A stretch of 13,834 nt of DNA from Leucothrix mucor (GTDB lineage: Bacteria > Pseudomonadota > Gammaproteobacteria > Thiotrichales > Thiotrichaceae), in contig DRMS01000070.1 of assembly GCA_011322515.1 (NCBI GenBank), positions 1-13,834 of the forward strand. The letters are read 5' to 3'. The position numbers and the translations under genes were made by a program. Numbering within the stretch: the first letter of the stretch is position 1; each line of letters starts with the position of its first letter. This document shows, one piece after another, positions 1 to 7,949 of the stretch. The notes below the pieces were generated by a model that saw nothing but the letters and a program-made list of their open reading frames with translations, had not been told where the DNA came from and did no database searches.

Positions 1-18
1 ACAATTAATCTTAAAATC

Positions 19-65
19 TGTTGGGTTACGTTGCCTCACTAGCTCGGCAAGCTAACCCAACCTAC
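19..65. repeat. REP-like palindrome (GTTGGGTTA / TAACCCAAC type)
   Basis: An imperfect inverted repeat. The left arm TGTTGGGTTACG pairs with the right arm GCTAACCCAACCTACG around a short GC-rich centre. The arms resemble the element at 2883-2935, which carries the same TAGGTTGGGTT / AACCC..CCTAC core. Palindromes of this type are common intergenic repeats in Gammaproteobacteria and cyanobacteria. No transposase is attached, and a role as an RNA structure or terminator for an upstream gene outside the window is only possible. Confidence 0.6.
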
Positions 66-190
66 GCAAGCCTGTCCCGCTTTAATTTATGCAAAGAGGT
101 ACTATATTTTAAGCACCAACAGAATCCGTTATAAACAGTAAATTTCCACTTCCACTGTCGATGTCGCTGTGCGTACCTTAGAGTATCTGT

Positions 191-214
191 GAAATTATTT
201 ATGTGAAAAACTAT
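191..214 (+). repeat. Dispersed 24-bp repeat, copy 1
   Basis: The 24-bp stretch starting GAAATTATTTAT and ending TGAAAAACTAT occurs again at 13396-13419 with one difference (G versus C at its 13th base). Both copies are in the same orientation, and the matches fade on both sides apart from a nearby TCTGT. This copy lies 45 bp before the deacetylase start, so it could overlap that gene's promoter. It may be the end of another mobile repeat. Function unknown. Confidence 0.5.
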
Positions 215-258
215 AGTTCGATTAATGCAATTATAAAAAAATGATAAAGAGGTGAGCT

Positions 259-1239
259 ATGGCAACGTATCAACTATCAAGTATACAAAAAACATATAAA
301 TTTTCAGCAAATCCGCCTGTATTGGATAAGGTCGTTTTCACGATTGATCATATCCATGCGGGTGACCATCATCTCAGCAGTACGTATGAAGTGGTGAAGT
401 TTCTTACTGATCATGGTATCCCCATTACCGTTTTTATTCAGGCTACTAACCCAAGTAATGATTATGAGTTTGATCGGAGTAATGCGCGTTTAATTTATAA
501 CCTTGCGCCGCACTTAGTAACACTGGGAGTGCATCCCTTGCCAAAGGGGCATAGTCAGGCACAACAGCGAGATACGCTAAATATAATCAATCGTATTATT
601 CAGGATATTACTAGAAAACGCCCTATCACCTTGTCTTATCATGGTAGTGGTGCGGGGCCTATGCTTGGGATAAGTTTTCCTGGCATCCAGTTTGCACGCG
701 GTATTCATCACACTTGGGCTGTTAATTCGGATAATCGATTAGATACACCTGTTATGCCTTTGGTGTCTGTGTCAAGGGCATATGAATATATCCATGAACG
801 TAATAATGCGAGGCTTTCTGCGACCTTATTTGTGCATTCGACAGAGTTAAGACATGGCTCGCGACAGCGACGTGTTTTTGATACATTGGTTAGGGATGTT
901 ATCCAGCACAGGCTACAAGCGTTGCCTTATCTGCAGGCAATGCAACAAGATTTTCGCAGTGACGGTGCAACGGCGGTTACTACACAGCCTACAGAAATAG
1001 GGGTGATGCGTTTATCGGCATTAACAAAACAGGGCAAGCGTCCAATTCCTGTCAATTTATCGATTAAACAGCGTGATGGTAATTATTCTACTAGCGCATC
1101 GAATACGACTAGTCGGCAATTTAGTCTTCCAGTCGGTAAGTATCGAGTATCAGCTAAGATAGGGCAGACTACGGAAACAAAAGATCTAAGTCTAAACGCT
1201 ACTCAGGGAATACATCATATCTTTCTTATGCCTGTTTGA
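259..1239 (+). CDS. NodB-like polysaccharide deacetylase-family protein with C-terminal beta domain
   Basis: This 326-residue protein has no signal peptide or membrane segment, so it is probably cytosolic. Residues about 22-230 read as a NodB-type deacetylase barrel: strand VVFTID (D30), the typical 'HGIPITVFI' strand (52-60), a histidine-rich LGVHPLPKGH motif (H92, H98), LSYHGSG (H128) and a late FVHSTELRHG motif (H193). Motif 1 departs from the usual TFDDG: the second Asp is His31, followed by H33, D36, H37 and H38, so the metal site and substrate cannot be assumed. Residues about 245-326 look like a small beta-sandwich of the carboxypeptidase-regulatory or Ig-like kind (LPVGKYRVSAKIG). A strong Shine-Dalgarno (GAGGTGA, 3 nt before ATG) supports the start. 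The gene stands alone. The family call is by pattern; a true deacetylase activity is an inference. Confidence 0.6.
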   Translation: MATYQLSSIQKTYKFSANPPVLDKVVFTIDHIHAGDHHLSSTYEVVKFLTDHGIPITVFIQATNPSNDYEFDRSNARLIYNLAPHLVTLGVHPLPKGHSQAQQRDTLNIINRIIQDITRKRPITLSYHGSGAGPMLGISFPGIQFARGIHHTWAVNSDNRLDTPVMPLVSVSRAYEYIHERNNARLSATLFVHSTELRHGSRQRRVFDTLVRDVIQHRLQALPYLQAMQQDFRSDGATAVTTQPTEIGVMRLSALTKQGKRPIPVNLSIKQRDGNYSTSASNTTSRQFSLPVGKYRVSAKIGQTTETKDLSLNATQGIHHIFLMPV

Positions 1240-1893
1240 TATTAGGCTCTAATTGACAATACCTTCACCAATTTTGATTTAAACTAAAAATAGCTCTTTA
1301 TGATCTATATAAATCAGTTACTTGCCTTTCATTTTGGCGAGGGTATTGAACTGATAAAATGCTTATTAATATAACTTATTGATTTTCTTTCTCTGTAGAA
1401 AAACTTATTTTGATAATGAGATGCTGTTCTTGAACAACCTCCTAGAAAACTCCCCTAGATAATATGGCTTTTCGGTCTGTTTTTGATCGGATGTTAAAGA
1501 TATCTATAGCGCTTAGGTCTATACTCAGATCAATAGAGAAAAGGAATTTAGCCCCCTATTGATTGGCTTTTAGCAATCATCACCGACAATTCTGTTGTTC
1601 TTGAAAAAAGCCTTTTAATAACTTAGTACCTTTGCCAAGCAAGCATTGCTGATGGATTCGTTGCTTTATATTTATCCACCTCTGCATACTGGATTTGATG
1701 GAGGTATTCATCATATCGTTGCCTCAAGCCTGTGGTACTTGTTGTATATGGCTACTTGCAAGTTATAAGAAGCTACATTAGTGATCATACTTGTGGGTAA
1801 CGATATGGGTATTAATAATCAAATATTTTAGTGCTAATAGCGCTAGAGCAATTTGATACCCCATAAATTATCACTTCAAAAGAGGAAATCATC
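1240..1893. other. Intergenic gap between deacetylase gene and ppk2
   Basis: This 654-bp AT-rich stretch has no credible gene on either strand. It contains the 96-bp inverted-repeat element at 1712-1807 and its 9-bp flanks. There is also a possible 8-bp stem, ATCAATAG (1529-1536) with CTATTGAT (1556-1563), too loose to call a terminator. No clear terminator follows the deacetylase gene. The remaining bases show nothing I can support. Confidence 0.6.
1712..1807. mobile_element. 96-bp miniature inverted-repeat element (family B) with 9-bp target duplication
   Basis: The ends are inverted: CATATCGTTGCC at the left and the complement of CATATCGTTACCC at the right. The match continues to about 18 bp with one gap. 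The element is flanked by GGTATTCAT (1703-1711) and GGTATTAAT (1808-1816), a 9-bp direct repeat with one mismatch, as expected from target duplication. It is too small to encode a transposase. A related half-element, inverted relative to this left half, lies at 13202-13250 and shares a 20-bp exact end (TACTTGTGGGTAACGATATG, here 1788-1807). The parent transposon family was not identified. Confidence 0.65.
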
Positions 1894-2823
1894 ATGATCG
1901 AAGAAAGGCCTAATACAATTCTCCCGCCTTCTCAAAAAAAAATAAAAAAGAAGCACCTCAAAAAAGAGATTAAAGCACTAAAAACTGAAAATGCATCTTT
2001 GCTTAAAACGTGTGAGAAAACAGCGAAAGATAGAAAAATTCTAAAAAAACATAAATTAGAGAAAAGCCTAAAGCCATTTCAGGCTGAGCTAATTCAAATG
2101 CAGAAATATCTGGAGGAAACTAAAACGCGTTTGATTATTTTATTTGAAGGGAGAGATGCATCAGGGAAAGGTGGAACCATTCGTCGTGTTACGCGCTATA
2201 TGAATGAAAAACATTACCGTATTGTTGCATTAGGAAAACCAACAGAGCATCAAAAGACAGAGTGGTTTTTCCAAAAATATACTGCAAAATTACCTCATGG
2301 TGGTGAAACTGTTTTATTTGATCGCAGTTGGTATAACCGTGCAATGGTAGAGCCTGTGTTTGGTTTTTGCACTGAAAAGCAGTACAAGGATTTTATGAAT
2401 GGAGTGACGGGCTTTGAAAAAGATTTAGTTAGGCAAGGAACTATTTTAGTTAAACTGTATTTTAGCGTAAGTAAAAATGAGCAGTCAAAGCGCTTTGAAC
2501 GCCGCAAAGATGATCCATTAAGACAGTGGAAGTTAAGTGAAGTTGATTTACAAGCGCAGGAACGTTGGGATGATTTTACTGAGCAAAAATACCAAATGTT
2601 GCGTAATACACATACTAATAAGGCACCGTGGACGGTTATTCGTTCTAATGATAAGCATTTGGCAAGATTGAATGCGATGAAGGCAATTTTAAATGCCGTT
2701 CCTTATGAAAGCCTTAATCCTGATATTAATTATGTCCCTGATCCAGAGGTTGTTATTTCAGGCGCAAGAGAAGTTGAGCTAATGGAAGCACAGCAGATTA
2801 AAAAAGGTAAGATGAAGTCTTAG
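1894..2823 (+). CDS. ppk2: Polyphosphate kinase 2 (class I-type PPK2)
   Basis: PPK2 enzymes transfer phosphate between polyphosphate and nucleoside diphosphates (ADP or GDP), in the cytosol. In this 309-residue protein, a lysine-rich, probably helical N-terminal extension (about 15-60) precedes the P-loop kinase core. The Walker A motif is FEGRDASGKGGTIRR (about 84-98, with D88 and K92), Walker B is LFDRSWYNRA (141-150), and the lid region follows (MVEPVFGF). A basic stretch, FERRKDDPLRQWKLSEVD (201-218), fits the family. FEGRDA..GKGG is the pattern of single-domain class I PPK2 proteins, and the length is usual for that group. All key catalytic residues are present. The Shine-Dalgarno AGAGGA lies 8 nt before the ATG. 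The gene converges on the SNF2 helicase gene across a repeat-filled gap. The preferred nucleotide and direction cannot be read from the sequence. Confidence 0.93.
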   Translation: MIEERPNTILPPSQKKIKKKHLKKEIKALKTENASLLKTCEKTAKDRKILKKHKLEKSLKPFQAELIQMQKYLEETKTRLIILFEGRDASGKGGTIRRVTRYMNEKHYRIVALGKPTEHQKTEWFFQKYTAKLPHGGETVLFDRSWYNRAMVEPVFGFCTEKQYKDFMNGVTGFEKDLVRQGTILVKLYFSVSKNEQSKRFERRKDDPLRQWKLSEVDLQAQERWDDFTEQKYQMLRNTHTNKAPWTVIRSNDKHLARLNAMKAILNAVPYESLNPDINYVPDPEVVISGAREVELMEAQQIKKGKMKS

Positions 2824-2874
2824 TAGGAGTTTAACCTTAGGAGGCTATGCAAGTATTGGTGGAACAACTCCTAC
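2823..2874. repeat. Inverted repeat directly after ppk2
   Basis: GTAGGAGTT (2823-2831) is perfectly complementary to AACTCCTAC (2866-2874), with a 34-nt loop. It begins at the last base of the ppk2 stop codon. There is no following T-run, so it is not a standard intrinsic terminator. It could still shape the 3' end of the ppk2 message or belong to the adjacent palindrome cluster. Confidence 0.35.
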
Positions 2875-2882
2875 AGAAGCTG

Positions 2883-2935
2883 TGTAGGTTGGGTTTGCTT
2901 ATCGAGCATTGCGAAATAACGTAACCCGACCTACA
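2883..2935. repeat. REP-like palindrome (TGTAGGTTGGGTT / AACCCGACCTACA)
   Basis: Outer arms TGTAGGTTGGGTT (2883-2895) and AACCCGACCTACA (2923-2935) pair along 13 bp with a single mismatch, around a 27-nt centre. The arm sequence is shared with the palindrome at 19-65. This is a typical bacterial intergenic palindrome. Its position downstream of ppk2 could give a stable 3' RNA hairpin, which is an inference. Confidence 0.65.
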
Positions 2936-3066
2936 GTGTATCTAAGGAAGTTCCAAGCAATGATTTTACCAATCTTACTTGCCCTTTGGCACCTGCTTGA
3001 ATCACCTCAATCGTTGCGTAGAGCAACTATGCGCCTCTTGAGGTACTCCAATCAGGAACAAAAAAT

Positions 3067-3311
3067 GGCTACCAACTTAAGGCGGGACAAGTAACGTCAT
3101 AGCAAACAACCCGCACCCTTCGACAAGCTCAGGGAGCTAGCCCTTCGGTAGACTCAGGACATCGCTTCCTGAGCTTGTCGAAGGATGCGGGTGAATAGCA
3201 GAAACATGAGGAGCTAGCCCTTCGGTAGACTCAGGACATCGCTTCCTGAGCTTGTCGAAGGGTGCGGGTGAATAGCAGAAACATGAACGGTTCCGCCTTA
3301 AACTGGTAGTC
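3067..3311. mobile_element. Family A palindromic miniature element, copy 1 (expanded)
   Basis: The element runs from GGCTACCAACTTAAGGCGG to a complementary right end, CCGCCTTAAACTGGTAGTC, with one base changed in the terminal GGTAGCC. It is in the opposite orientation to copies 2 and 3. At 245 bp it is 77 bp longer than copy 2 because of an internal tandem duplication (3134-3210 and 3211-3287). The duplicated unit carries one arm of the long CCCTTCGACAAGCTCAG palindrome. No target duplication is visible at its flanks, consistent with rearrangement. Confidence 0.7.
3134..3287. repeat. 77-bp tandem duplication inside family A copy 1
   Basis: Two adjacent 77-bp units, each starting GAGCTAGCCCTTCGGTAGAC and ending GAAACATGA plus one base. 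They differ by one internal base (GGATGCGG versus GGGTGCGG) and at the junction. The other two family A copies have a single unit, so the duplication is specific to this copy and probably recent. Confidence 0.85.
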
Positions 3312-3353
3312 GTAAATTCATTACTTGGAACTTCCTAACTAAAAATAAATATA

Positions 3354-6300
3354 TTATCCTTCCTGAATCAACCGCAACATATCTGCAGTATTCATACTAC
3401 CACTCATATTACTCCCTTCTAGCAAGCTATCCGCCAAATCACGCTTATGCTGATGCAATTTTACTATCTTCTCTTCAATGGTATTTTCGGCCACTAAACG
3501 ATAAATAGTCACAGGACGAGTCTGTCCAATACGATGTGCACGATCAGATGCCTGATCTTCTACCGCAGGATTCCACCACGGATCCATATGAATAACATAA
3601 TCCGCAGCGGTTAAGTTTAATCCCGAACCACCCGCTTTTAGACTGATAAGAAATAATTCACCCTTGCCATTCTGAAAATCTTCAACGCGCTGTTTACGTT
3701 TTCCCGCTGGGGTGCTGCCATCCAGATATTGATAGCTTATGCCTTGCTCATCCAGATAGTGTTTAATAATAGCGAGATGCTTAACAAACTGGCTAAAAAC
3801 AAGTGCTTTATGTTTATTTTCACGAAGTTCTCCGACAAGTTCTGCAAAGCGTTCCAGCTTACTACTTGGCAGAGTGCTATCAGGCATAATCAATTTAGGA
3901 TGACAACTGGCAAGGCGTAGTTTGGTAATAGCCGCCAGTACTTTAAGATGATCTGATCCTGTGCCTTGTTGCTGTTGCTTGTCTTTAGTGGCAAGATTAT
4001 GTAATGCTTTTTGGCGTACCGCTTCATACATGGCGCGCTCTTTTTCTGACAGAGGAATACGCACCGTAATTTCTGTCTTCGGTGGCAACTCATCCAAGAC
4101 CTCTGTTTTTAAACGACGCAGTATAAAAGGTTGAATTAAGCGTTTAAGATGCTGACGTGTTTCCGCATCATTATTGCGCTCAATAGGAATCATATAGCGC
4201 TTCATAAACTGTTCTTGCGAGCCTAACAAGCCAGGGTTCAAGAAGCGGAATAGGCTCCAAAGTTCACCCAGATGATTTTCAATGGGCGTACCTGTTGTCA
4301 CCATTTTAAAATTACCAACCAGTTGATGTGCAGTACGGGTGCGTTTAGCACTGACGTTTTTAATTGCCTGCGCTTCATCCAGTACAATCGTATTCCATTT
4401 TTTATTTAAAAATAGCTCACTGTCTTGTTGTAATAAGCCATAGGTAGCAATGACTAAATCACGCTCTGAAGCACTTTCTATTAATGCTTCACGCTCATTG
4501 CCCCGGTACATTAGTGGGGTTAATGTGGGTGCAAATTTTTCTACTTCTGATTCCCAGTTATAACAAACAGAGGTTGGTGCGACGATTAGCGCAGGTCCCT
4601 CACTGCCACGTTGTAATAACAGTGCCAATGTTTGTATCGTTTTGCCTAGCCCCATATCATCCGCTAAACAAGCACCAACGTTCCATTTTGCTAGGCGACT
4701 TACCCAGCGAAAACCTTCTTCCTGATAGTCACGCAAGTCTGCTTGTAAGGTCGATGGAGTCTCAGCAACTGAGTTTTCCAGATTCTCTAGGCGATATATA
4801 TGCTGCCGCCACTCATCATCAACTGTTAGTGTGCCAACATCTTCAAAAAAGTCATCAAGCGCATAGGCTGCAAGCCCATTGATACGCGCACCTTCACCGC
4901 TATTTTCCGAATACTTTTGCATCGCATTCAACTTTTTGCGGAACTGATTAGTGAGTGAGACATATTCTCCATCACCAATTTCAATAAAGCGTCCTGTTGA
5001 TTTTTCTGAAAGCTCCAATAATTTACGTAGGGATATGATCAAGCCCTTGTCCGTTTCAATATGACCATCAAGCTGAAACCAATCTCCCTTTTTATTAATA
5101 CTTAGGCGCATATTACCGCTATCAAAGCGTGACGTAACACGCATTACTTCGCCTTCTGGCCACGCAATAAGCACATCATCACCTTGCGCACGCAGTTGCT
5201 CTAACAACTCCAAACAATCTTGCGCGTCCTCAAGTAAATATTCATCTTCATACTCACCCATTTCACCAAGCACATCACTATGTAGAATTAAATTGTCCAG
5301 CTTTTGTTGTTCCTGCCCTAAATCACGATGCGTTTTATAGGTTACTCCATTGTGCTCCGCTAATAATTTAGCGCGTCCTTGCCCAGGTGGATAAAGAGGA
5401 CCAAAGCCGTTAAATGCTTGCACTCGTAAGGTAGCGCGCAAACCTTCGCCATAGGGTAATAAATTAGCATGAATGGTTGCATCCGCTGTCACTTCTTCTG
5501 CTTCACTAACTCCTTCTAAATCAGATTGTATTTTAACCATTGGGGCTAATGAGGTTAGCGTTTCACGTAGATTTTTCTCTGCTTCACGCGGTATCACCAA
5601 GCCATCGGACAGAATTTCACTCAAGCGGTAAACTTGTTCATTTTTTTGATAAATACACAAGCGGGTAGGAGTTTCTTTATGGATCAAATAACGTGATTCA
5701 TTATTGTCTTTTTTAAACGGAGGATAAAAACTAATACGTAAATTATCACCTTCTTCACTAACCACTAATTCAAACTCATGCTGGGCGATTTGGATTGCTG
5801 CACCGCGCGCCTGATCCCAATAGATAGTAGGATGATCAACCATTGCCAGCCATGCCATATTCATATCAATATAGAACTGCGGTGTGCTGGAATGATAGGT
5901 ATCATAATGTTGCTGTTCGATAATGCAGTCACACAATTTTTTGTCTTGCGGGGTTAATTGCGGGAAAAGATGACGCTCTTTTACCAAGCGCTTTAGGGCA
6001 ATATTCCTGCCTTTTGTCCATGCACCCTTGGCTGATTTTTTTTGTACTTTAGGCGTAATGAAATACTCATTATGACGATCTTTATCAAGAATCCAAACAA
6101 TACGCTCTTCACCCTGATCATCACCATCAGGCGCAGTCGTTAATAAGTTCATTGCATTTAAGGCGCGTTCCCACTCGGCTTGTGGGGTGATGAGTTCAAA
6201 AAGTGTTTTGGTTTCGAGCGCTGCATGATGTTGTTGCGCGAGTAGCTGATAGTGCTGTCGTGTGGCTTCATTATTAGAAAGATGAGAGAGAGCACTGGCA

Positions 6301-7580
6301 TATTCTGCTGCTAGCCACGCATAACCATTCTTTTCGGTGCGTTGATATTGATGTTCAATAATCTCTAGCTCACCATCGTTAAGTGATTGATTTAGCCAGA
6401 ACGTAATCAGTGAATAGAACAGTGAGGTAAAGGTGTTTTCATGCAGGTAGATCGGCTCAATCCTAAAATTAAACAACCCTGAAATGGATGCTTGGTTATA
6501 AGCCGTAAGGAGAGAGTAATCAATATCTTCCTCCGCTTTGGCAAGAAATTGTTTTGTTTTTTCAAGACTTTCAGCATCGCCTTTTGCAATCAAGGCAAGC
6601 AAATAAAATTTTTCCAAATCGGTATCAAACACAATGATTTGCTTCTTTAAGCCTTTAAACTGGCAGTATAAATCACGACCTTTTTCATATTGAGAGATAC
6701 AGGCATCCACATTGCTTTTGCCAAGCAACTCGTCTGGCTCTGGCTGTATGCTAATTAATTGTCTAGCGCTATCGGCAACATACCAATAGACTTTTGACAG
6801 ACCATTTGTAGGTGGCATTGGGCTAAAAATGTCTCTTTGCCCGCTTAAAAGACTATAAAACTCACGTACATCACCATTACCGCTGTTATCAATACGCTCA
6901 GTAGCACCTGATTCGCTACGCTCACTCATTAATTTCCACACATCACTAATATTATTTAGCTCTGATAGCCCCGCATACGTTAACTCTTTGCAAGCAAGCA
7001 TAAAGGTTTTGCTATCCAGTAGCGATAACATCTCCACATTAGCTGGCGAGCCAAACATACCCTGAAAAAAACCTGTAGTATTGATCATGGAATCAGGCTC
7101 AGAGTAAGCGTAGCGTGCATGTAGGCTATTCAAAACTTCATCAAGCTTGGCACGATTTCCTAAATACATATGTAAACGTGCGTGGGCGATACCATGATCT
7201 ATATTTGACCAATCAAGAATACCAGCGTCTTCTCTAGGTGGAAAAGCTTCGATAACTTGTTCGGCTATGAGCTGAAATTCCCCATTTTTAACCATGTAAT
7301 GCAAGACAGAATCCAATAAATTTTGGTGACAAGCGTAGCGGTTACTCTCTAGTTGAACCCAGCCTAAATCGACCCCCTTTTTTAAATGGGGACGGATGGA
7401 GTTCATATTAAAACTAAGCCCCGTATCAGGGTCATCAACACCAATGCGATGCGCACAAATGGCCAGAGGTGTTGCCGCAACGGGAATATACATAATGGCA
7501 AGTATTTTTAATAAAGTGCCTTCTATATCCGTTAGTTGTGCAAATGTAGCGGGGTCAAATATTATGTTGTTATTGCTCAT
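3354..7580 (-). CDS. SNF2-family DEAD/DEAH-type ATPase (helicase-like), long N-terminal region
   Basis: This 1408-residue protein ends in a complete SNF2 ATPase. It shows LRDYQEEG near 948, motif I DDMGLGKT (974-981), motif II DEAQ (1068-1071), motif III TGTPIENHLGELW (from 1096), a second RecA domain with KALVFSQF and SLKAGGSGLNLTAADYVI, and motif VI DRAHRIGQ (1346-1353). SNF2 enzymes use ATP to translocate on double-stranded DNA and remodel protein-DNA complexes. The first ~940 residues have no motif I recognise; they include an N-terminal part that may be helix-turn-helix-like, helical stretches and an acidic segment. The total is much longer than RapA (about 970 residues), so it is not labelled RapA. 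The start is ATG with no good Shine-Dalgarno, but a TATAAT box lies 34 bp upstream. No partner genes of known defence systems are adjacent, so a housekeeping, repair or defence role is left open. Confidence 0.9.
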   Translation of the reverse strand: MSNNNIIFDPATFAQLTDIEGTLLKILAIMYIPVAATPLAICAHRIGVDDPDTGLSFNMNSIRPHLKKGVDLGWVQLESNRYACHQNLLDSVLHYMVKNGEFQLIAEQVIEAFPPREDAGILDWSNIDHGIAHARLHMYLGNRAKLDEVLNSLHARYAYSEPDSMINTTGFFQGMFGSPANVEMLSLLDSKTFMLACKELTYAGLSELNNISDVWKLMSERSESGATERIDNSGNGDVREFYSLLSGQRDIFSPMPPTNGLSKVYWYVADSARQLISIQPEPDELLGKSNVDACISQYEKGRDLYCQFKGLKKQIIVFDTDLEKFYLLALIAKGDAESLEKTKQFLAKAEEDIDYSLLTAYNQASISGLFNFRIEPIYLHENTFTSLFYSLITFWLNQSLNDGELEIIEHQYQRTEKNGYAWLAAEYASALSHLSNNEATRQHYQLLAQQHHAALETKTLFELITPQAEWERALNAMNLLTTAPDGDDQGEERIVWILDKDRHNEYFITPKVQKKSAKGAWTKGRNIALKRLVKERHLFPQLTPQDKKLCDCIIEQQHYDTYHSSTPQFYIDMNMAWLAMVDHPTIYWDQARGAAIQIAQHEFELVVSEEGDNLRISFYPPFKKDNNESRYLIHKETPTRLCIYQKNEQVYRLSEILSDGLVIPREAEKNLRETLTSLAPMVKIQSDLEGVSEAEEVTADATIHANLLPYGEGLRATLRVQAFNGFGPLYPPGQGRAKLLAEHNGVTYKTHRDLGQEQQKLDNLILHSDVLGEMGEYEDEYLLEDAQDCLELLEQLRAQGDDVLIAWPEGEVMRVTSRFDSGNMRLSINKKGDWFQLDGHIETDKGLIISLRKLLELSEKSTGRFIEIGDGEYVSLTNQFRKKLNAMQKYSENSGEGARINGLAAYALDDFFEDVGTLTVDDEWRQHIYRLENLENSVAETPSTLQADLRDYQEEGFRWVSRLAKWNVGACLADDMGLGKTIQTLALLLQRGSEGPALIVAPTSVCYNWESEVEKFAPTLTPLMYRGNEREALIESASERDLVIATYGLLQQDSELFLNKKWNTIVLDEAQAIKNVSAKRTRTAHQLVGNFKMVTTGTPIENHLGELWSLFRFLNPGLLGSQEQFMKRYMIPIERNNDAETRQHLKRLIQPFILRRLKTEVLDELPPKTEITVRIPLSEKERAMYEAVRQKALHNLATKDKQQQQGTGSDHLKVLAAITKLRLASCHPKLIMPDSTLPSSKLERFAELVGELRENKHKALVFSQFVKHLAIIKHYLDEQGISYQYLDGSTPAGKRKQRVEDFQNGKGELFLISLKAGGSGLNLTAADYVIHMDPWWNPAVEDQASDRAHRIGQTRPVTIYRLVAENTIEEKIVKLHQHKRDLADSLLEGSNMSGSMNTADMLRLIQEG

Positions 7581-7613
7581 ATTTTAATATATTTTATGAA
7601 AATGTGGCTGGAG

Positions 7614-7619
7614 ATTATA
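7614..7619 (-). promoter_or_regulatory. Putative -10 box for the SNF2 gene
   Basis: Read on the minus strand this is a perfect TATAAT, 33 nt before the SNF2 start codon. The hexamer 17 bp further upstream is GAGACG, a weak match to TTGACA (3 of 6). This would give a short leader of roughly 25 nt. The position in the divergent gap between the helicase and diguanylate cyclase genes is sensible, but no transcription start is proven. Confidence 0.4.
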
Positions 7620-7940
7620 AGGGTATGAAGTCACCACGTCTCGTTTATCTTAGGAATCTTTACAAAATAAGACGCGGATAAATTAGACGAAAGTGGATAA
7701 AATTTGCTATGCTGATTAAGAAATATACGTGACCATATTTGATCGTAATAGTTCAAATATAAATTGTTCATCGATTCACAGAAAGGTCTCTATATAAAAG
7801 CTATAACCGTTCAGACTCCTCTGAAATTTGTCAGTATCAAGGCGAAAAATGTGAGTTTACATAGGAAAATGATCATTTTTCAACGTAGAAATAGCAGATT
7901 TCAGAGAGTAGGTGAACGGTTACTAAAAGCTTATTTGCTA

Positions 7941-7946
7941 AAGGGG
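7941..7946 (+). promoter_or_regulatory. Ribosome binding site deciding the diguanylate cyclase start
   Basis: AAGGGG lies 3 nt before ATG 7950 and 9 nt before the in-frame ATG 7956. No comparable site precedes the upstream candidates, TTG 7764 or ATG 7869 (which has only a close AGGA). This favours the shorter protein; 7956 may be the true initiator by spacing. Confidence 0.5.
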
Positions 7947-7949
7947 ATA

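Larger units (their letters stand above)
2945..3336. mobile_element. Inverted-repeat pair (family C) enclosing a family A element
   Basis: The 25-bp arm at 2945-2969 (starts AGGAAGTTCCAAGCAATGA) is matched by the complement of 3312-3336, with about two mismatches. Between them lies roughly 100 bp containing its own hairpin (ACCTCAA...TTGAGGT, about 3004-3043), then a family A element (3067-3311). The simplest reading is a small inverted-repeat element into which a family A copy was inserted or recombined. No clear target duplication flanks the outer arms. No transposase can be read inside. The boundaries are reasonable, the mobile nature is inferred. Confidence 0.5.

Noticed and set aside
72..84. 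Family A end relic (TGTCCCGCTTTAA)
   Set aside because: Twelve of 13 bases resemble the element end, but the terminal GGTAGCC part is absent, so chance cannot be excluded.
2945..3066. Possible transposase remnant on the minus strand within family C
   Set aside because: All frames are broken by stops after short runs and none shows a transposase motif.
2909..3094. Short open frame downstream of ppk2
   Set aside because: It spans a REP arm, an inverted-repeat arm and the left end of a family A element, has no good ribosome site and matches nothing recognisable.
3134..3287. Possible CRISPR-like repeat array
   Set aside because: Only two adjacent units of 77 bp with no spacers and no cas genes; it is a tandem duplication within a palindromic element.
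4484..4882. Open frame opposite the SNF2 ATPase core
   Set aside because: It lies entirely antisense to conserved helicase motifs and is explained by their codon use.
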